The position numbers and the translations under genes were made by a program. From an uncultured Collinsella sp. (lineage in GTDB: Bacteria > Actinomycetota > Coriobacteriia > Coriobacteriales > Coriobacteriaceae), in NCBI GenBank assembly GCA_902489945.1, contig CABUBZ010000007.1, positions 1 to 45,780 on the forward strand: a stretch of DNA of 45,780 nt. The letters run 5' to 3'. The notes under the pieces were generated by a model. The model was given only the letters and a program-made list of their open reading frames with translations. It did no database searches and had not been told where the DNA came from. Below are positions 33,126 through 43,007 of the stretch, piece after piece; position 1 is the first letter of the stretch, and the number at the start of each line of letters is the position of its first letter.

Positions 33126-34046
33126 CTATTCGCCGCGGGGATGGGCTTGAGCCACGGCACGTTTGAGCCGATCGGGTGTGAGATGTGTGTAAATCTGCGT
33201 CGTGGACAGGCTCGCATGGCCCAGCAGCTCTTGAACCGAGCGCAGGTCCGCACCGCCCTCGAGCAAGTCGGTCGCAAAGGTATGGCGCATCGCATGCGGG
33301 GCGATGTCGGCCGGAATGCCGGCGAGCGTCGCCAGCGTATGGAACCGCCGCCTGAGCATGGCGGCACTCATGCGATTGCCGCGCGCCGATATAAGCAGCG
33401 GATGCGGCCCGGTGGCGGGGTCACGGCGCTTTGCCTGAGCGAGCAACACCGGCCTCCCCTCCTCAATATAGAGACGCGTCACCTCGAGCGCACGACGATA
33501 CAGGGGGACGATACGTTCTTTGCTCCCCTTGCCCCACAGGCGCAGCGTGCGCTCGGACCATGAGATGGATTCCACATTGAGCGCCGCAAGCTCTGAGATG
33601 CGGGCACCCGAGGCATAGAGCAACTCGAGCATCGCCGCATCGCGCAGTCCCGCGGGTGTTGAGGTATCGGGGGCTTTGAGGAGTGCCTCCACCTGTTGAG
33701 TCGTAAGGACGCCCGGCAGGTCGCGCGGCAGCTTGGGCGATGCGATCGCCGAGACCGCATCGCCCTCGACAATCCCCTCGACAGCCATCCACCGATAGAG
33801 TGAGCGAATGGCAGACAGGTGTGCCGCAAGGGTCCGAGCCGCCACCTGGCCACGCGACAGCTCGGCCAAATAGGAACGAACGGTCCGTACGTCGGCGGCG
33901 CGAGCGTCGATGCCCTCGCGTTCGCACCAGGCAGCAAAGCGCTCCAGCCTCGAGCCATAGGCCGTCACCGTGTTGGGAGAAAGTCCCTCGACGCGTGCGA
34001 TATAGGCGATAAACGAGTCGACGGTGTCGTACAGGTCAAAGGCTAT
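33126..34046 (-). CDS. xerC: tyrosine recombinase XerC, start codon non-standard or altered
   Basis: The C-terminal catalytic domain is intact: ARISEL (Arg), HAMRHTFATDLL (H-x-x-R), LGHASLSTTQIYTHL (His, Tyr nucleophile). XerC/XerD resolve chromosome dimers at dif. The first standard start in frame is GTG at 33968 (280 residues). However, the 26 codons before it read as the missing start of the core-binding domain (FDLYDTVDSFIAYIARVEGL then SPNTVTAYGSRL), and there is no ATG, GTG or TTG there. The best-placed codon is ATA at 34046, 9 nt after GGAGG and overlapping the trmFO stop as ATAG; this gives 306 residues, the family length. CTG at 34034 is another option. Last gene of yraN-comM-dprA-trmFO-xerC. 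Confidence 0.85.
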   Translation of the reverse strand: MAFDLYDTVDSFIAYIARVEGLSPNTVTAYGSRLERFAAWCEREGIDARAADVRTVRSYLAELSRGQVAARTLAAHLSAIRSLYRWMAVEGIVEGDAVSAIASPKLPRDLPGVLTTQQVEALLKAPDTSTPAGLRDAAMLELLYASGARISELAALNVESISWSERTLRLWGKGSKERIVPLYRRALEVTRLYIEEGRPVLLAQAKRRDPATGPHPLLISARGNRMSAAMLRRRFHTLATLAGIPADIAPHAMRHTFATDLLEGGADLRSVQELLGHASLSTTQIYTHLTPDRLKRAVAQAHPRGE

Positions 34047-35380
34047 GACCGGTCGCCTCCAAACAGATCGGGGCGAGTAGCCAGATAGGCGTCAAGGGCC
34101 TCGAGCGCACGGTCCGCATAGGCCTGGTAGCGGTCGCGCTTGCTGCGGCGCTTACCATCCTCGAGTGGCGGCACCAGGCCAAAGTTGACATGCATGGGCT
34201 GATAGCCCACGGTGGCAGGATCGGTCGCATAGCCCACGAGCGCACCCAGGGCGCCCACGCGGGGCAACTCGACGCCCGCGGCACCGATAGCCTCGGCATA
34301 GGTGTTGAGTGCCGCGAGCAGACCGGTCGCCACGGCTTCCATGTACCCCTCGGTGCCGGTGATCTGACCGGCCAGGCGCACACCGGTACCGGGCACGGCA
34401 AAGGTGCCATCGAGCACGTGCGGGGCGTCGACAAAGGTATTGCGGTGCATGACACCGTAGCGGAAGAACTCAGCGTTCTCCAGGCCCGGCACCATATGGA
34501 AGACGCGCTTCTGCTCGCCAAAGGTCAAGTTGGTCTGGAAGCCCACCAGGTTATAGGCGGTCTTCTCCTTGTTTTCGGCACGCAGCTGAATCGCCGCCCA
34601 GGGGCGACGTCCGGTACGCGGGTCGGTGAGGCCGACGGGCTTCATGGCGCCAAAGCGAATGGCGTCCTTGCCGGTGCGCGCAACTTCCTCGGCAGGCTGG
34701 CAGGCCTGGAACAGATCGCCGCCCTCAAAGTCTTTGAGTACCACGCGGTCGGCCGTAGTAAGCGCCTCGATAAAGGCCTCGTACTCCTCCTTGTTGAGCG
34801 GAGCGTTGAGATAGTCGCCGCCCCCCTGCTCCTCGTAGCGCGACTGCGAGAACAGCACGTCCATATCGAGCGTGGAGGCATCAACGATCGGCGCCGCGGC
34901 ATCGAAGAACGCAAGGGCGTCGCCACCGACGAGCTTCATGACCTCTTCGCTCAGCGCCGGTGAACACAGCGGGCCCGCGGCAATGACCACGTGACCCTCG
35001 GGAATCTGCGTGACCTCGCCGTGCACGACCTCGATATTGGGACGGGCGGCAACCTCGGCCTCGACAAACTCGGAAAACTTGACGCGATCGACCGCCAAGG
35101 CGCCGCCGGCGGGAACAGCCGCGCGATGGGCGCAGTCGAGCAGGACTGAACCCATGCGCTCAAGCTCGGCCTTCAGCAAACCAGCCGCGGAATCCGGACG
35201 GGTCGACTTAAACGAATTGGAGCAGACGAGCTCTGCCAGGTGATCGGTATGGTGAGCCGGGGAGCTCACCTGGGGGCGCATCTCGCACAGCTTTACGGCA
35301 AACCCGCGGTCTGCCAGCTGGATCGCGCATTCCGAACCCGCCAGACCGCCACCGATAACCGTCACCTGATCGAACTGCAT
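34043..35380 (-). CDS. trmFO: methylenetetrahydrofolate-tRNA (uracil-5-)-methyltransferase TrmFO
   Basis: 445 residues. Flavoprotein that makes m5U54 in the tRNA T-loop using methylene-THF. FAD-binding VTVIGGGLAGSECA at the N-terminus, CSNSFKS and the FQACQPAEE Cys (catalytic pair), and the C-terminal GALVGYATDPATVGYQPMHVNFGL. The start is ATG at 35380 with AAAGGTG 7 nt upstream. It lies between dprA and xerC as in Bacillus, but topA, which Bacillus has between dprA and trmFO, is absent. Confidence 0.95.
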   Translation of the reverse strand: MQFDQVTVIGGGLAGSECAIQLADRGFAVKLCEMRPQVSSPAHHTDHLAELVCSNSFKSTRPDSAAGLLKAELERMGSVLLDCAHRAAVPAGGALAVDRVKFSEFVEAEVAARPNIEVVHGEVTQIPEGHVVIAAGPLCSPALSEEVMKLVGGDALAFFDAAAPIVDASTLDMDVLFSQSRYEEQGGGDYLNAPLNKEEYEAFIEALTTADRVVLKDFEGGDLFQACQPAEEVARTGKDAIRFGAMKPVGLTDPRTGRRPWAAIQLRAENKEKTAYNLVGFQTNLTFGEQKRVFHMVPGLENAEFFRYGVMHRNTFVDAPHVLDGTFAVPGTGVRLAGQITGTEGYMEAVATGLLAALNTYAEAIGAAGVELPRVGALGALVGYATDPATVGYQPMHVNFGLVPPLEDGKRRSKRDRYQAYADRALEALDAYLATRPDLFGGDRS

Positions 35381-35394
35381 CTGCAAACACCTTT

Positions 35395-36330
35395 CTAATT
35401 GACACGTTTTCCATTGTGACCGAAGGGCGTCTGGGCGTGAAGGGCAAACTTGGAGGGCGCATACCTTCCATCCATCATGCGCTCGATAAGGCCCTCGAGT
35501 TCAAGCGAACCCAAGAGTTTGAGTACGCCGACAGCATCGAGTGAGACGAGCGCCGCGATGTCGTCGACCTTGAGCGGAGAGGCGATGAGCGCATGCATCA
35601 CGGTCTGCTGTGTTGGATTCAGGTCGGCAATGCCGGGAGCATCGGGGCGCGAGTAGCGCAGGGTGCCGTATATGCGAGAGATAGCCATCTCGATGGACTC
35701 CTCGTCGACAATGCAGCAGGCACCGTTCGCAATGAGGTAATTCGTGCCACGCGACTCGGGCGATAGGATCGACCCCGGCACGGCAAGAAGTTCGCGCCCC
35801 AAATCCATAGCAGCCTCGGCTGTAGAAAACGTCCCGGAAGGCATACCCGCCTCGGATACAAAGAGGGCTTGCGACAGGGCCGCGATCACGCGATTGCGAC
35901 GCGGAAAGGCAAACTTGCGCGGACCCATGCCCCACGGAGAGATCGACACGACCGCGCCGCCCGTATCGAGCGTGCGCGTAATAAGCCCCGCGCTCGAACG
36001 CGGGTAGACCACGTCGGCGCCCGTCCCCAGCACCACGACGTGTTTGCCGCCGGCGTTGACCGCAGCCCAACCCGAGGCCTGGTCACAACCGACCGCACCG
36101 CCCGAAACTACCGTCACTCCCGCCTCAACCGCCACCTTCGCCGCAAGCTCTGCCACGGCAAGACCATACGGCGAGGCCTTTCGCGCACCGATGATGGAGA
36201 GCGCGGGCGTCGAAAGCGCCTCGGGGTTGCCGCGCACATAGAGCGTCTGAGGTACATCAGAAAGCTCCAAAACGGTCTCGGGATACAACGCGTCACCTGG
36301 ATGCAGCTCGAAGGTCCCCTCAGCCATCAT
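35395..36330 (-). CDS. dprA: DprA (Smf), recombination mediator for transformation
   Basis: 311 residues. DprA protects incoming single-stranded DNA and loads RecA. The Rossmann-like core has SIIGARKASPYG, VVSGGAVGCDQASG (family SGxAxGID), VVLGTGADVVYP, PRRNRVIAALSQALFVSEA. A C-terminal winged helix (DLNPTQQTVMHALIASPLKVDDIAAL) resembles the DML1 domain. There is no N-terminal SAM domain. The start is ATG at 36330 with GGAGG upstream and an ATGA overlap with the comM stop; the longer frame to 36486 is noise. Function in uptake fits comEA-comEC elsewhere in the window. Confidence 0.94.
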   Translation of the reverse strand: MMAEGTFELHPGDALYPETVLELSDVPQTLYVRGNPEALSTPALSIIGARKASPYGLAVAELAAKVAVEAGVTVVSGGAVGCDQASGWAAVNAGGKHVVVLGTGADVVYPRSSAGLITRTLDTGGAVVSISPWGMGPRKFAFPRRNRVIAALSQALFVSEAGMPSGTFSTAEAAMDLGRELLAVPGSILSPESRGTNYLIANGACCIVDEESIEMAISRIYGTLRYSRPDAPGIADLNPTQQTVMHALIASPLKVDDIAALVSLDAVGVLKLLGSLELEGLIERMMDGRYAPSKFALHAQTPFGHNGKRVN

Positions 36331-37850
36331 TGGTCCCTCCTTCCCTGGTACATCGCCGCCTCGAGCACGTGGTCCTGCGTCACCTGCTCGCTCTCGGCGA
36401 CATCTGCGATCGTGCGCGCAATGCGAACAAGGCGCACGATGCCACGCCCTGTGAGATGCGTGCGCTTCGACAGGCCGAGCACACACTTCTCCGCCGCATC
36501 ATCGAGCTCAAAGGTCGAAACGACGCCGTCAATGGACCGAGTCTCGTCATCCTCGGCCTCGGCATCCGCATCGTCCATGCGGGATTCGCGCCAAGCGCGA
36601 AAGGCGCGACCGCGCACAACGTAGTCACGTAACTCGGCCGACGACATGCCCTCCGCACCCTCGATAATCACTTGAGGGTCGGGACGGGTCACATCGATCA
36701 TCATGTCGATACGGTCGGCCAAAGGACCGCGCAGTTTAGACCGATAGCGCTCGACCATCGCCGCCGAGCAGCGACACGGCACCTCGCGATCGCCCAAAAA
36801 GCCGCAGGGGCAGGGATTGCTCGCAGCCAGCAGCTGAAAGCGCGACGGGAAGGTAAAAGCCCCGTCGACGCGTACGATCCTCACGTAGCCGCGCTCGATG
36901 GGCTGACGCAGCGTCTGCAGCACGCCAGTGGGAAACTCGGCAAGCTCGTCCAAAAAGAGCACGCCGCCATGAGCAAGGCTGATCTCACCCGGGTGCACCG
37001 GGCGCCCGCCGCCGATAAGGCCTGCGGTCGAAATACTGTGGTGGGGACTGCGGAAGGGGCGGTGCCCCGCCAACAAGCCATCAATGTTCTCACCCAAAAC
37101 CGAATGGATGCACAGTGCCTCCTGCTGATCCTCAACGGAAAGCTCGGGCAGGATGCCGGTCATACGGCGTGCAAGCATCGTCTTGCCCGATCCCGGAGAC
37201 CCGATCATGAGCAAGCCGAGTTCTCCTGCCGCCGCAAGCGCCATGCCGCGTTTAGCGACTTCCTGCCCCAGCACGTCTGCATAGTCGAGCTCGGGCTCAA
37301 AGGTCGCCTCGACACCCTCGGAATCCAAGTAGTGCCGTGCGGCATCGCCCATGCCGTGAGCAAGCTGAGACAGATGGTCGATAAAGCCGCAATCTACGCC
37401 CGCGAGTGGCACATGCTGGTCGGACCTGCCGGCGATAAAAGACAGCCCCATGTCGCGAGCCAATAGCTGAAACGCCACCTCGCCCTTGACGGGAAGCACC
37501 GTACCGTCCAGACCAAGCTCACCTGCGATAAGGCAGCGATCGAGGTTGTCACGGGGAATCTGCCCATCGGCCGCTAGAACCGCGATGGCGATGGGCAGGT
37601 CAAAGCCGCTACCGGTCTTGCGGATATCGCCGGGTGCCAGGTTAACGGTAATGCCCGAGCGCGGGATCTCGAACCCGGCGGAGCGCATCGCGCAGCGAAT
37701 ACGACCGCGTGACTCCATCACCTCCATACTCGGAATGCCGAGCATCTGGATGCCCGGAACGCCACCGGCAAGCGAGACCTCGACCGTGACGTGAATCGCC
37801 TCGACGCCGCGGATGCAGGCCGCGTGAACGGCAAACGTCTCGAACGCCAT
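36327..37850 (-). CDS. comM: ComM / YifB family AAA+ helicase (Mg-chelatase-like)
   Basis: 507 residues. ComM is a hexameric helicase that aids branch migration during natural transformation. N-terminal Lon-like domain (HVTVEVSLAGGVPGIQMLG ... KTGSGFDLPIAIAVL), central AAA+ with Walker A GSPGSGKT and Walker B VLFLDELAEF, Cys cluster NPCPCGFLGDREVPCRCS, and C-terminal helical domain. The start is ATG at 37850, which overlaps the yraN stop by one base (TGATG) with AGGTG upstream. The extended frame to 38048 lies within yraN. Confidence 0.94.
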   Translation of the reverse strand: MAFETFAVHAACIRGVEAIHVTVEVSLAGGVPGIQMLGIPSMEVMESRGRIRCAMRSAGFEIPRSGITVNLAPGDIRKTGSGFDLPIAIAVLAADGQIPRDNLDRCLIAGELGLDGTVLPVKGEVAFQLLARDMGLSFIAGRSDQHVPLAGVDCGFIDHLSQLAHGMGDAARHYLDSEGVEATFEPELDYADVLGQEVAKRGMALAAAGELGLLMIGSPGSGKTMLARRMTGILPELSVEDQQEALCIHSVLGENIDGLLAGHRPFRSPHHSISTAGLIGGGRPVHPGEISLAHGGVLFLDELAEFPTGVLQTLRQPIERGYVRIVRVDGAFTFPSRFQLLAASNPCPCGFLGDREVPCRCSAAMVERYRSKLRGPLADRIDMMIDVTRPDPQVIIEGAEGMSSAELRDYVVRGRAFRAWRESRMDDADAEAEDDETRSIDGVVSTFELDDAAEKCVLGLSKRTHLTGRGIVRLVRIARTIADVAESEQVTQDHVLEAAMYQGRRDQ

Positions 37851-38335
37851 CACGACACCTGCCAATCGAACGCGTTGTACTGATGCTCGATCTCGGCGAT
37901 ATGCCCGCCGCGGATGGTGACACCCACAGCATCGAAGCGAATCGCCTTGAGCGGATAATGCTCCATGAGATAGCAACTTGCGATGCGGCGGTAGCGGCGT
38001 TGCTTTTGGGCGTCCACGGCCTCCTCGGGAAAGACCCGCGTGGTGCAATCCAGCGAAACGCGTCTGGTCTTGACCTCGGCCATCACCACGACATCGTCGA
38101 GCTCATCGAGCAGCACCAGATCGGCCTCGCCCTCGGTGCAACGATAACCCTGCTCCAGCAAGGTGTAGCCGCGCTCGTTAAAGTAGTCGATGGTGATCAG
38201 CTCGCCCAGCATGCCCAGCTCGCGGGGACTGAGTCCCTTGATAAACTCGGGCGTCATCGCCCCGGAGTCGAGTTCGCCGTTTTCCCAACGCTCCTTGAGC
38301 TGCTGCGTCTTGCTCTTTTTGCTTGCGGCACTCAT
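37850..38335 (-). CDS. YraN (UPF0102) family putative endonuclease
   Basis: 161 residues, longer than the usual about 120: the first about 35 residues (KKSKTQQLKERWENGELDS) are an added charged segment. The core has GELITIDYFNERGYTLLEQGYRCTEGEADLVLLD and MAEVKTRR, the PD-(D/E)xK-like nuclease signature of the family. Function is not established; it is often linked with dprA and comM. The start is ATG at 38335 with GGAAAGGAG 5 nt upstream. First gene of the operon, 71 nt downstream of the 20-nt competence-like element. Confidence 0.9.
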   Translation of the reverse strand: MSAASKKSKTQQLKERWENGELDSGAMTPEFIKGLSPRELGMLGELITIDYFNERGYTLLEQGYRCTEGEADLVLLDELDDVVVMAEVKTRRVSLDCTTRVFPEEAVDAQKQRRYRRIASCYLMEHYPLKAIRFDAVGVTIRGGHIAEIEHQYNAFDWQVS

Positions 38336-38406
38336 GGGGTCTCCTTTCCCGCACACTGCATTGCCCCGATGATGAGGGCACCTTTCATGCGGGTAAGTAC
38401 CGGAAG

Positions 38407-38426
38407 CAAACCAAAAGCTGACCAAA
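38407..38426 (-). promoter_or_regulatory. candidate competence operator, copy 2 (upstream of yraN-comM-dprA)
   Basis: - strand TTTGGTCAGCTTTTGGTTTG, exact 20-nt match to 9064-9083 upstream of comEA. It lies 71 nt before the yraN start and 7 nt past the T-run of the rnhB terminator, the expected position of a fresh promoter. Two TTTGGT half-sites are 11 bp apart. Role inferred. Confidence 0.6.
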
Positions 38427-38433
38427 TGCCGTC

Positions 38434-38475
38434 AAAAAACGGGCCGTACGCAACAATGGTGTTGCATACGGCCCG
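38434..38475 (-). terminator. Rho-independent terminator after rnhB
   Basis: A 16-bp stem with one mismatch (38440-38455 and 38460-38475) around a 4-nt loop, followed on the - strand by six T at 38434-38439. It isolates rnhB from the yraN operon. Confidence 0.92.
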
Positions 38476-38499
38476 CTACCAGCAGGTTTATAAAACCCC

Positions 38500-38522
38500 A
38501 GGGGTCCCTGTCTCCACAATTG
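38500..38522 (-). repeat. REP-like half-site at the end of rnhB
   Basis: The - strand ATTGTGGAGACAGGGACC shares the pattern ATTG..GG.GACAG with the RAYT REPs at 17921 and 18940. It may be a diverged solitary copy; the similarity is short. Confidence 0.25.
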
Positions 38523-38524
38523 AC

Positions 38525-39313
38525 CTAGAAAAGGCGCTCAGTCTGCAGAAAGTTTCCGCAAAAGCTCACGCGGTGCAGCGGACAAAGTCCATGTTTGCGA
38601 ATGGCCTCGATATGCTCGGGGCTTGCATAGCCCTTCGACTCGGCCAGATGGTACTCGGGGTACTCGGCGTCGTACTCGACCATCATCTCGTCACGCGTGA
38701 CCTTGGCCATGATGGACGCCGCGGCGATACAGGCGATCTTGGCATCGCCTTTCACCACATCGCGCTCGTTAGGAACAGCGCCCAAGGGGTTGCCATCCAT
38801 GAGGACGCAGTCGGGTTCAAGCCCCGTATCGGCCACGGCGCCCGTGACGGCAGCGCGAATGGCGCGGGCCATGCCCATCTCATCGATATCCTTAGGCGCG
38901 ATATGGCAAAAACCGATCGCCGTCGCCACCTCGGCAATCTTCACAGAGAGCAACTCGCGGCGCGCGGGCGTGAGCTTTTTGGAATCGTTGATGCCCCAGA
39001 CGCGCGGCTCCATGGGAAGGCACACGGCACACACCGTCAGGGGACCGGCCACCGATCCGCGACCCACCTCGTCGACACCAACGACCACCCCATCGCCGCC
39101 AAGCTCATGCATAAGCTCGTACATGCCATTGACGCGCTCGCGCTCGGCAAGCTCTTTGGCATGGCGTTTGAGGGCGCGTTCACAAGCCTTGATCACCTGC
39201 CGGCGCGGGTCCTCGCGATAATGCTCCACGAGGGAGGGAATCTCCTCAAACGTGGCGCTCGCCAACTCACCGGCAACCTGCGATGCCGAAACCGAGCTCG
39301 TCATGTTGGCCAT
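38525..39313 (-). CDS. rnhB: ribonuclease HII
   Basis: 262 residues. Removes RNA from RNA-DNA hybrids and misincorporated ribonucleotides. Active-site Asp/Glu in VVVGVDEVGRGSVAGP, then NDSKKL, CVLMDGN and GDAKIACIAAASIMAKVTRD. The first about 75 residues (ATFEEIPSLVEHYREDPRRQVIKACERALKRHAKE) match the N-terminal extension of Bacillus-type RNase HII. The start is ATG at 39313, with AAGGAGG 7 nt upstream; the longer frame is not needed. It follows rplS as in Bacillus. Confidence 0.95.
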   Translation of the reverse strand: MANMTSSVSASQVAGELASATFEEIPSLVEHYREDPRRQVIKACERALKRHAKELAERERVNGMYELMHELGGDGVVVGVDEVGRGSVAGPLTVCAVCLPMEPRVWGINDSKKLTPARRELLSVKIAEVATAIGFCHIAPKDIDEMGMARAIRAAVTGAVADTGLEPDCVLMDGNPLGAVPNERDVVKGDAKIACIAAASIMAKVTRDEMMVEYDAEYPEYHLAESKGYASPEHIEAIRKHGLCPLHRVSFCGNFLQTERLF

Positions 39314-39341
39314 ACCCGGCCCTCCTTGCATGCAAATCAGA

Positions 39342-39372
39342 TAAAAAGAAGGGCCACCCGAAGGTGACCCTT
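39342..39372 (-). terminator. terminator after rplS
   Basis: A 10-bp stem with a TTCG loop (39349-39358, 39363-39372), then a T-run on the - strand at 39342-39346. The stable tetraloop and T-run are typical. Confidence 0.88.
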
Positions 39373-39406
39373 GTGTCCAAACGAGTGGACAGACGCTGCG
39401 ATCTTC

Positions 39407-39748
39407 TTAGCGCTTCTCGGGGATGCGAGCAGCCTTGCCCACCTTGTCGCGGAGGTAGTACAGCTTGGCGCGACGGACGCGACCATGACGAACGACCTCG
39501 AGCTTGGCGATCTTGGGGCTGTGAAGCGGGAAGGTACGCTCAACACCGACACCGAAGGACATCTTGCGGACGGTGAAGGTCTCGCGGGCACCGGCGCCGG
39601 CCATGCGGATGACGTCGCCCTGGAAGACCTGGATACGCTCGCGGTCGCCTTCCTTAATGCGGTAGTGAACCTTGACGTTGTCGGCGACGCGAACCTGAGG
39701 AATGTCCTCGCGGATCTGCTGACGCTCGATTGCGCGGATGTAATCCAT
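39407..39748 (-). CDS. rplS: 50S ribosomal protein L19
   Basis: 113 residues. Motifs VKVHYRIKEGDRERIQVFQGDVI, GVGVERTFPLHSPKIAKLEVVRHGRVRRAKLYYLRDKVGKAARI are those of L19 at the 30S-50S interface. The start is ATG at 39748 with AAGGA 7 nt upstream. The common neighbours rimM and trmD are not next to it. It has its own promoter and terminator. Confidence 0.97.
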   Translation of the reverse strand: MDYIRAIERQQIREDIPQVRVADNVKVHYRIKEGDRERIQVFQGDVIRMAGAGARETFTVRKMSFGVGVERTFPLHSPKIAKLEVVRHGRVRRAKLYYLRDKVGKAARIPEKR

Positions 39749-39817
39749 GTGCAATTCCTTACTCTTCTAGAGGTGCCGTACCACCTTGGCCGGCACGTAG
39801 TTGAACAAACGTATTCG

Positions 39818-39845
39818 AGTATACACGCGCGGGTTTCTGCTGCAA
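39818..39845 (-). promoter_or_regulatory. rplS promoter
   Basis: - strand TTGCAG (39840-39845), 16-nt spacer, TATACT (39818-39823). The leader would be about 65 nt. Confidence 0.65.
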
Positions 39846-39891
39846 GAACAATTTTTTACGCAGACAAAAAGACAAAACCAGCACATGATAA

Positions 39892-39920
39892 CCGCCCGCC
39901 TCACGAAATGAGACGGGCGG
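39892..39920 (-). terminator. hairpin after ppdK
   Basis: A 12-bp stem with one wobble (39892-39903, 39909-39920) lies about 40 nt past the ppdK stop. The T-content after it on the - strand is modest. Confidence 0.65.
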
Positions 39921-39958
39921 CATGAGGGGGGCTACGCTAGGCGTCTGAACCCAAAACG

Positions 39959-42709
<2,751 letters not shown>

Positions 42710-42759
42710 GATACTTCCCCTTCCATGCGCTTACGCACACGACCGTGGTAACGAATCGA

Positions 42760-42797
42760 CCCGCCGGTTACGGGCCGTGAGGGAACTATACGGCGGG
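42760..42797 (-). promoter_or_regulatory. inverted repeat in the ppdK leader
   Basis: CCCGCCG (42760-42766) and CGGCGGG (42791-42797) enclose 24 nt, 50 nt upstream of the ppdK start. No T-run follows. It may be a leader RNA structure. Confidence 0.3.
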
Positions 42798-42831
42798 CTT
42801 TATGCCGACATGAGAAGAGGATGCGCGGTTT

Positions 42832-42869
42832 GGTAAACGAGGTGAATATGGCGGTAAACGGTAGGTAAA
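42832..42869 (-). promoter_or_regulatory. phased GGTAAA repeats upstream of ppdK
   Basis: GGTAAAC at 42832-42838 and 42853-42859 and GGTAAA at 42864-42869 (read on +), spaced 21 and 11 bp, that is whole helical turns. The middle copy lies in a 12-nt sequence also found upstream of adhE. This suggests a multimeric regulator; the identity is unknown. Confidence 0.45.
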
Positions 42870-42893
42870 GGTGGTTACCTTATGAAGATACCA

Positions 42894-42910
42894 CTGCAAG
42901 AAAATTGCAG
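42894..42910. promoter_or_regulatory. palindrome CTGCAA-N5-TTGCAG upstream of ppdK
   Basis: A perfect 6-bp inverted repeat with a 5-nt AT-rich centre in the AT-rich stretch between ppdK and ppsR. Probably an operator or promoter-linked site; too short and without a T-run for a terminator. Confidence 0.35.
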
Positions 42911-43007
42911 GTCAAATGCAAGTTTGTTGCTAAATCGCTTTACCAATATCGTGCATTATTTTTAGGTAGTCTTTTAGAGACAGTGCATTTTTAGCTACTG
43001 ACATGAG

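Noticed and set aside
36331..36486. Longer dprA start
   Set aside because: Would overlap comM and encodes Cys/Arg/His-rich noise; ATG 36330 has GGAGG and an ATGA overlap.
38332..38388. 18-codon frame before yraN ending in an ATGA overlap, a possible leader peptide
   Set aside because: No ribosome site before its ATG and no amino-acid bias; the overlap is probably chance.
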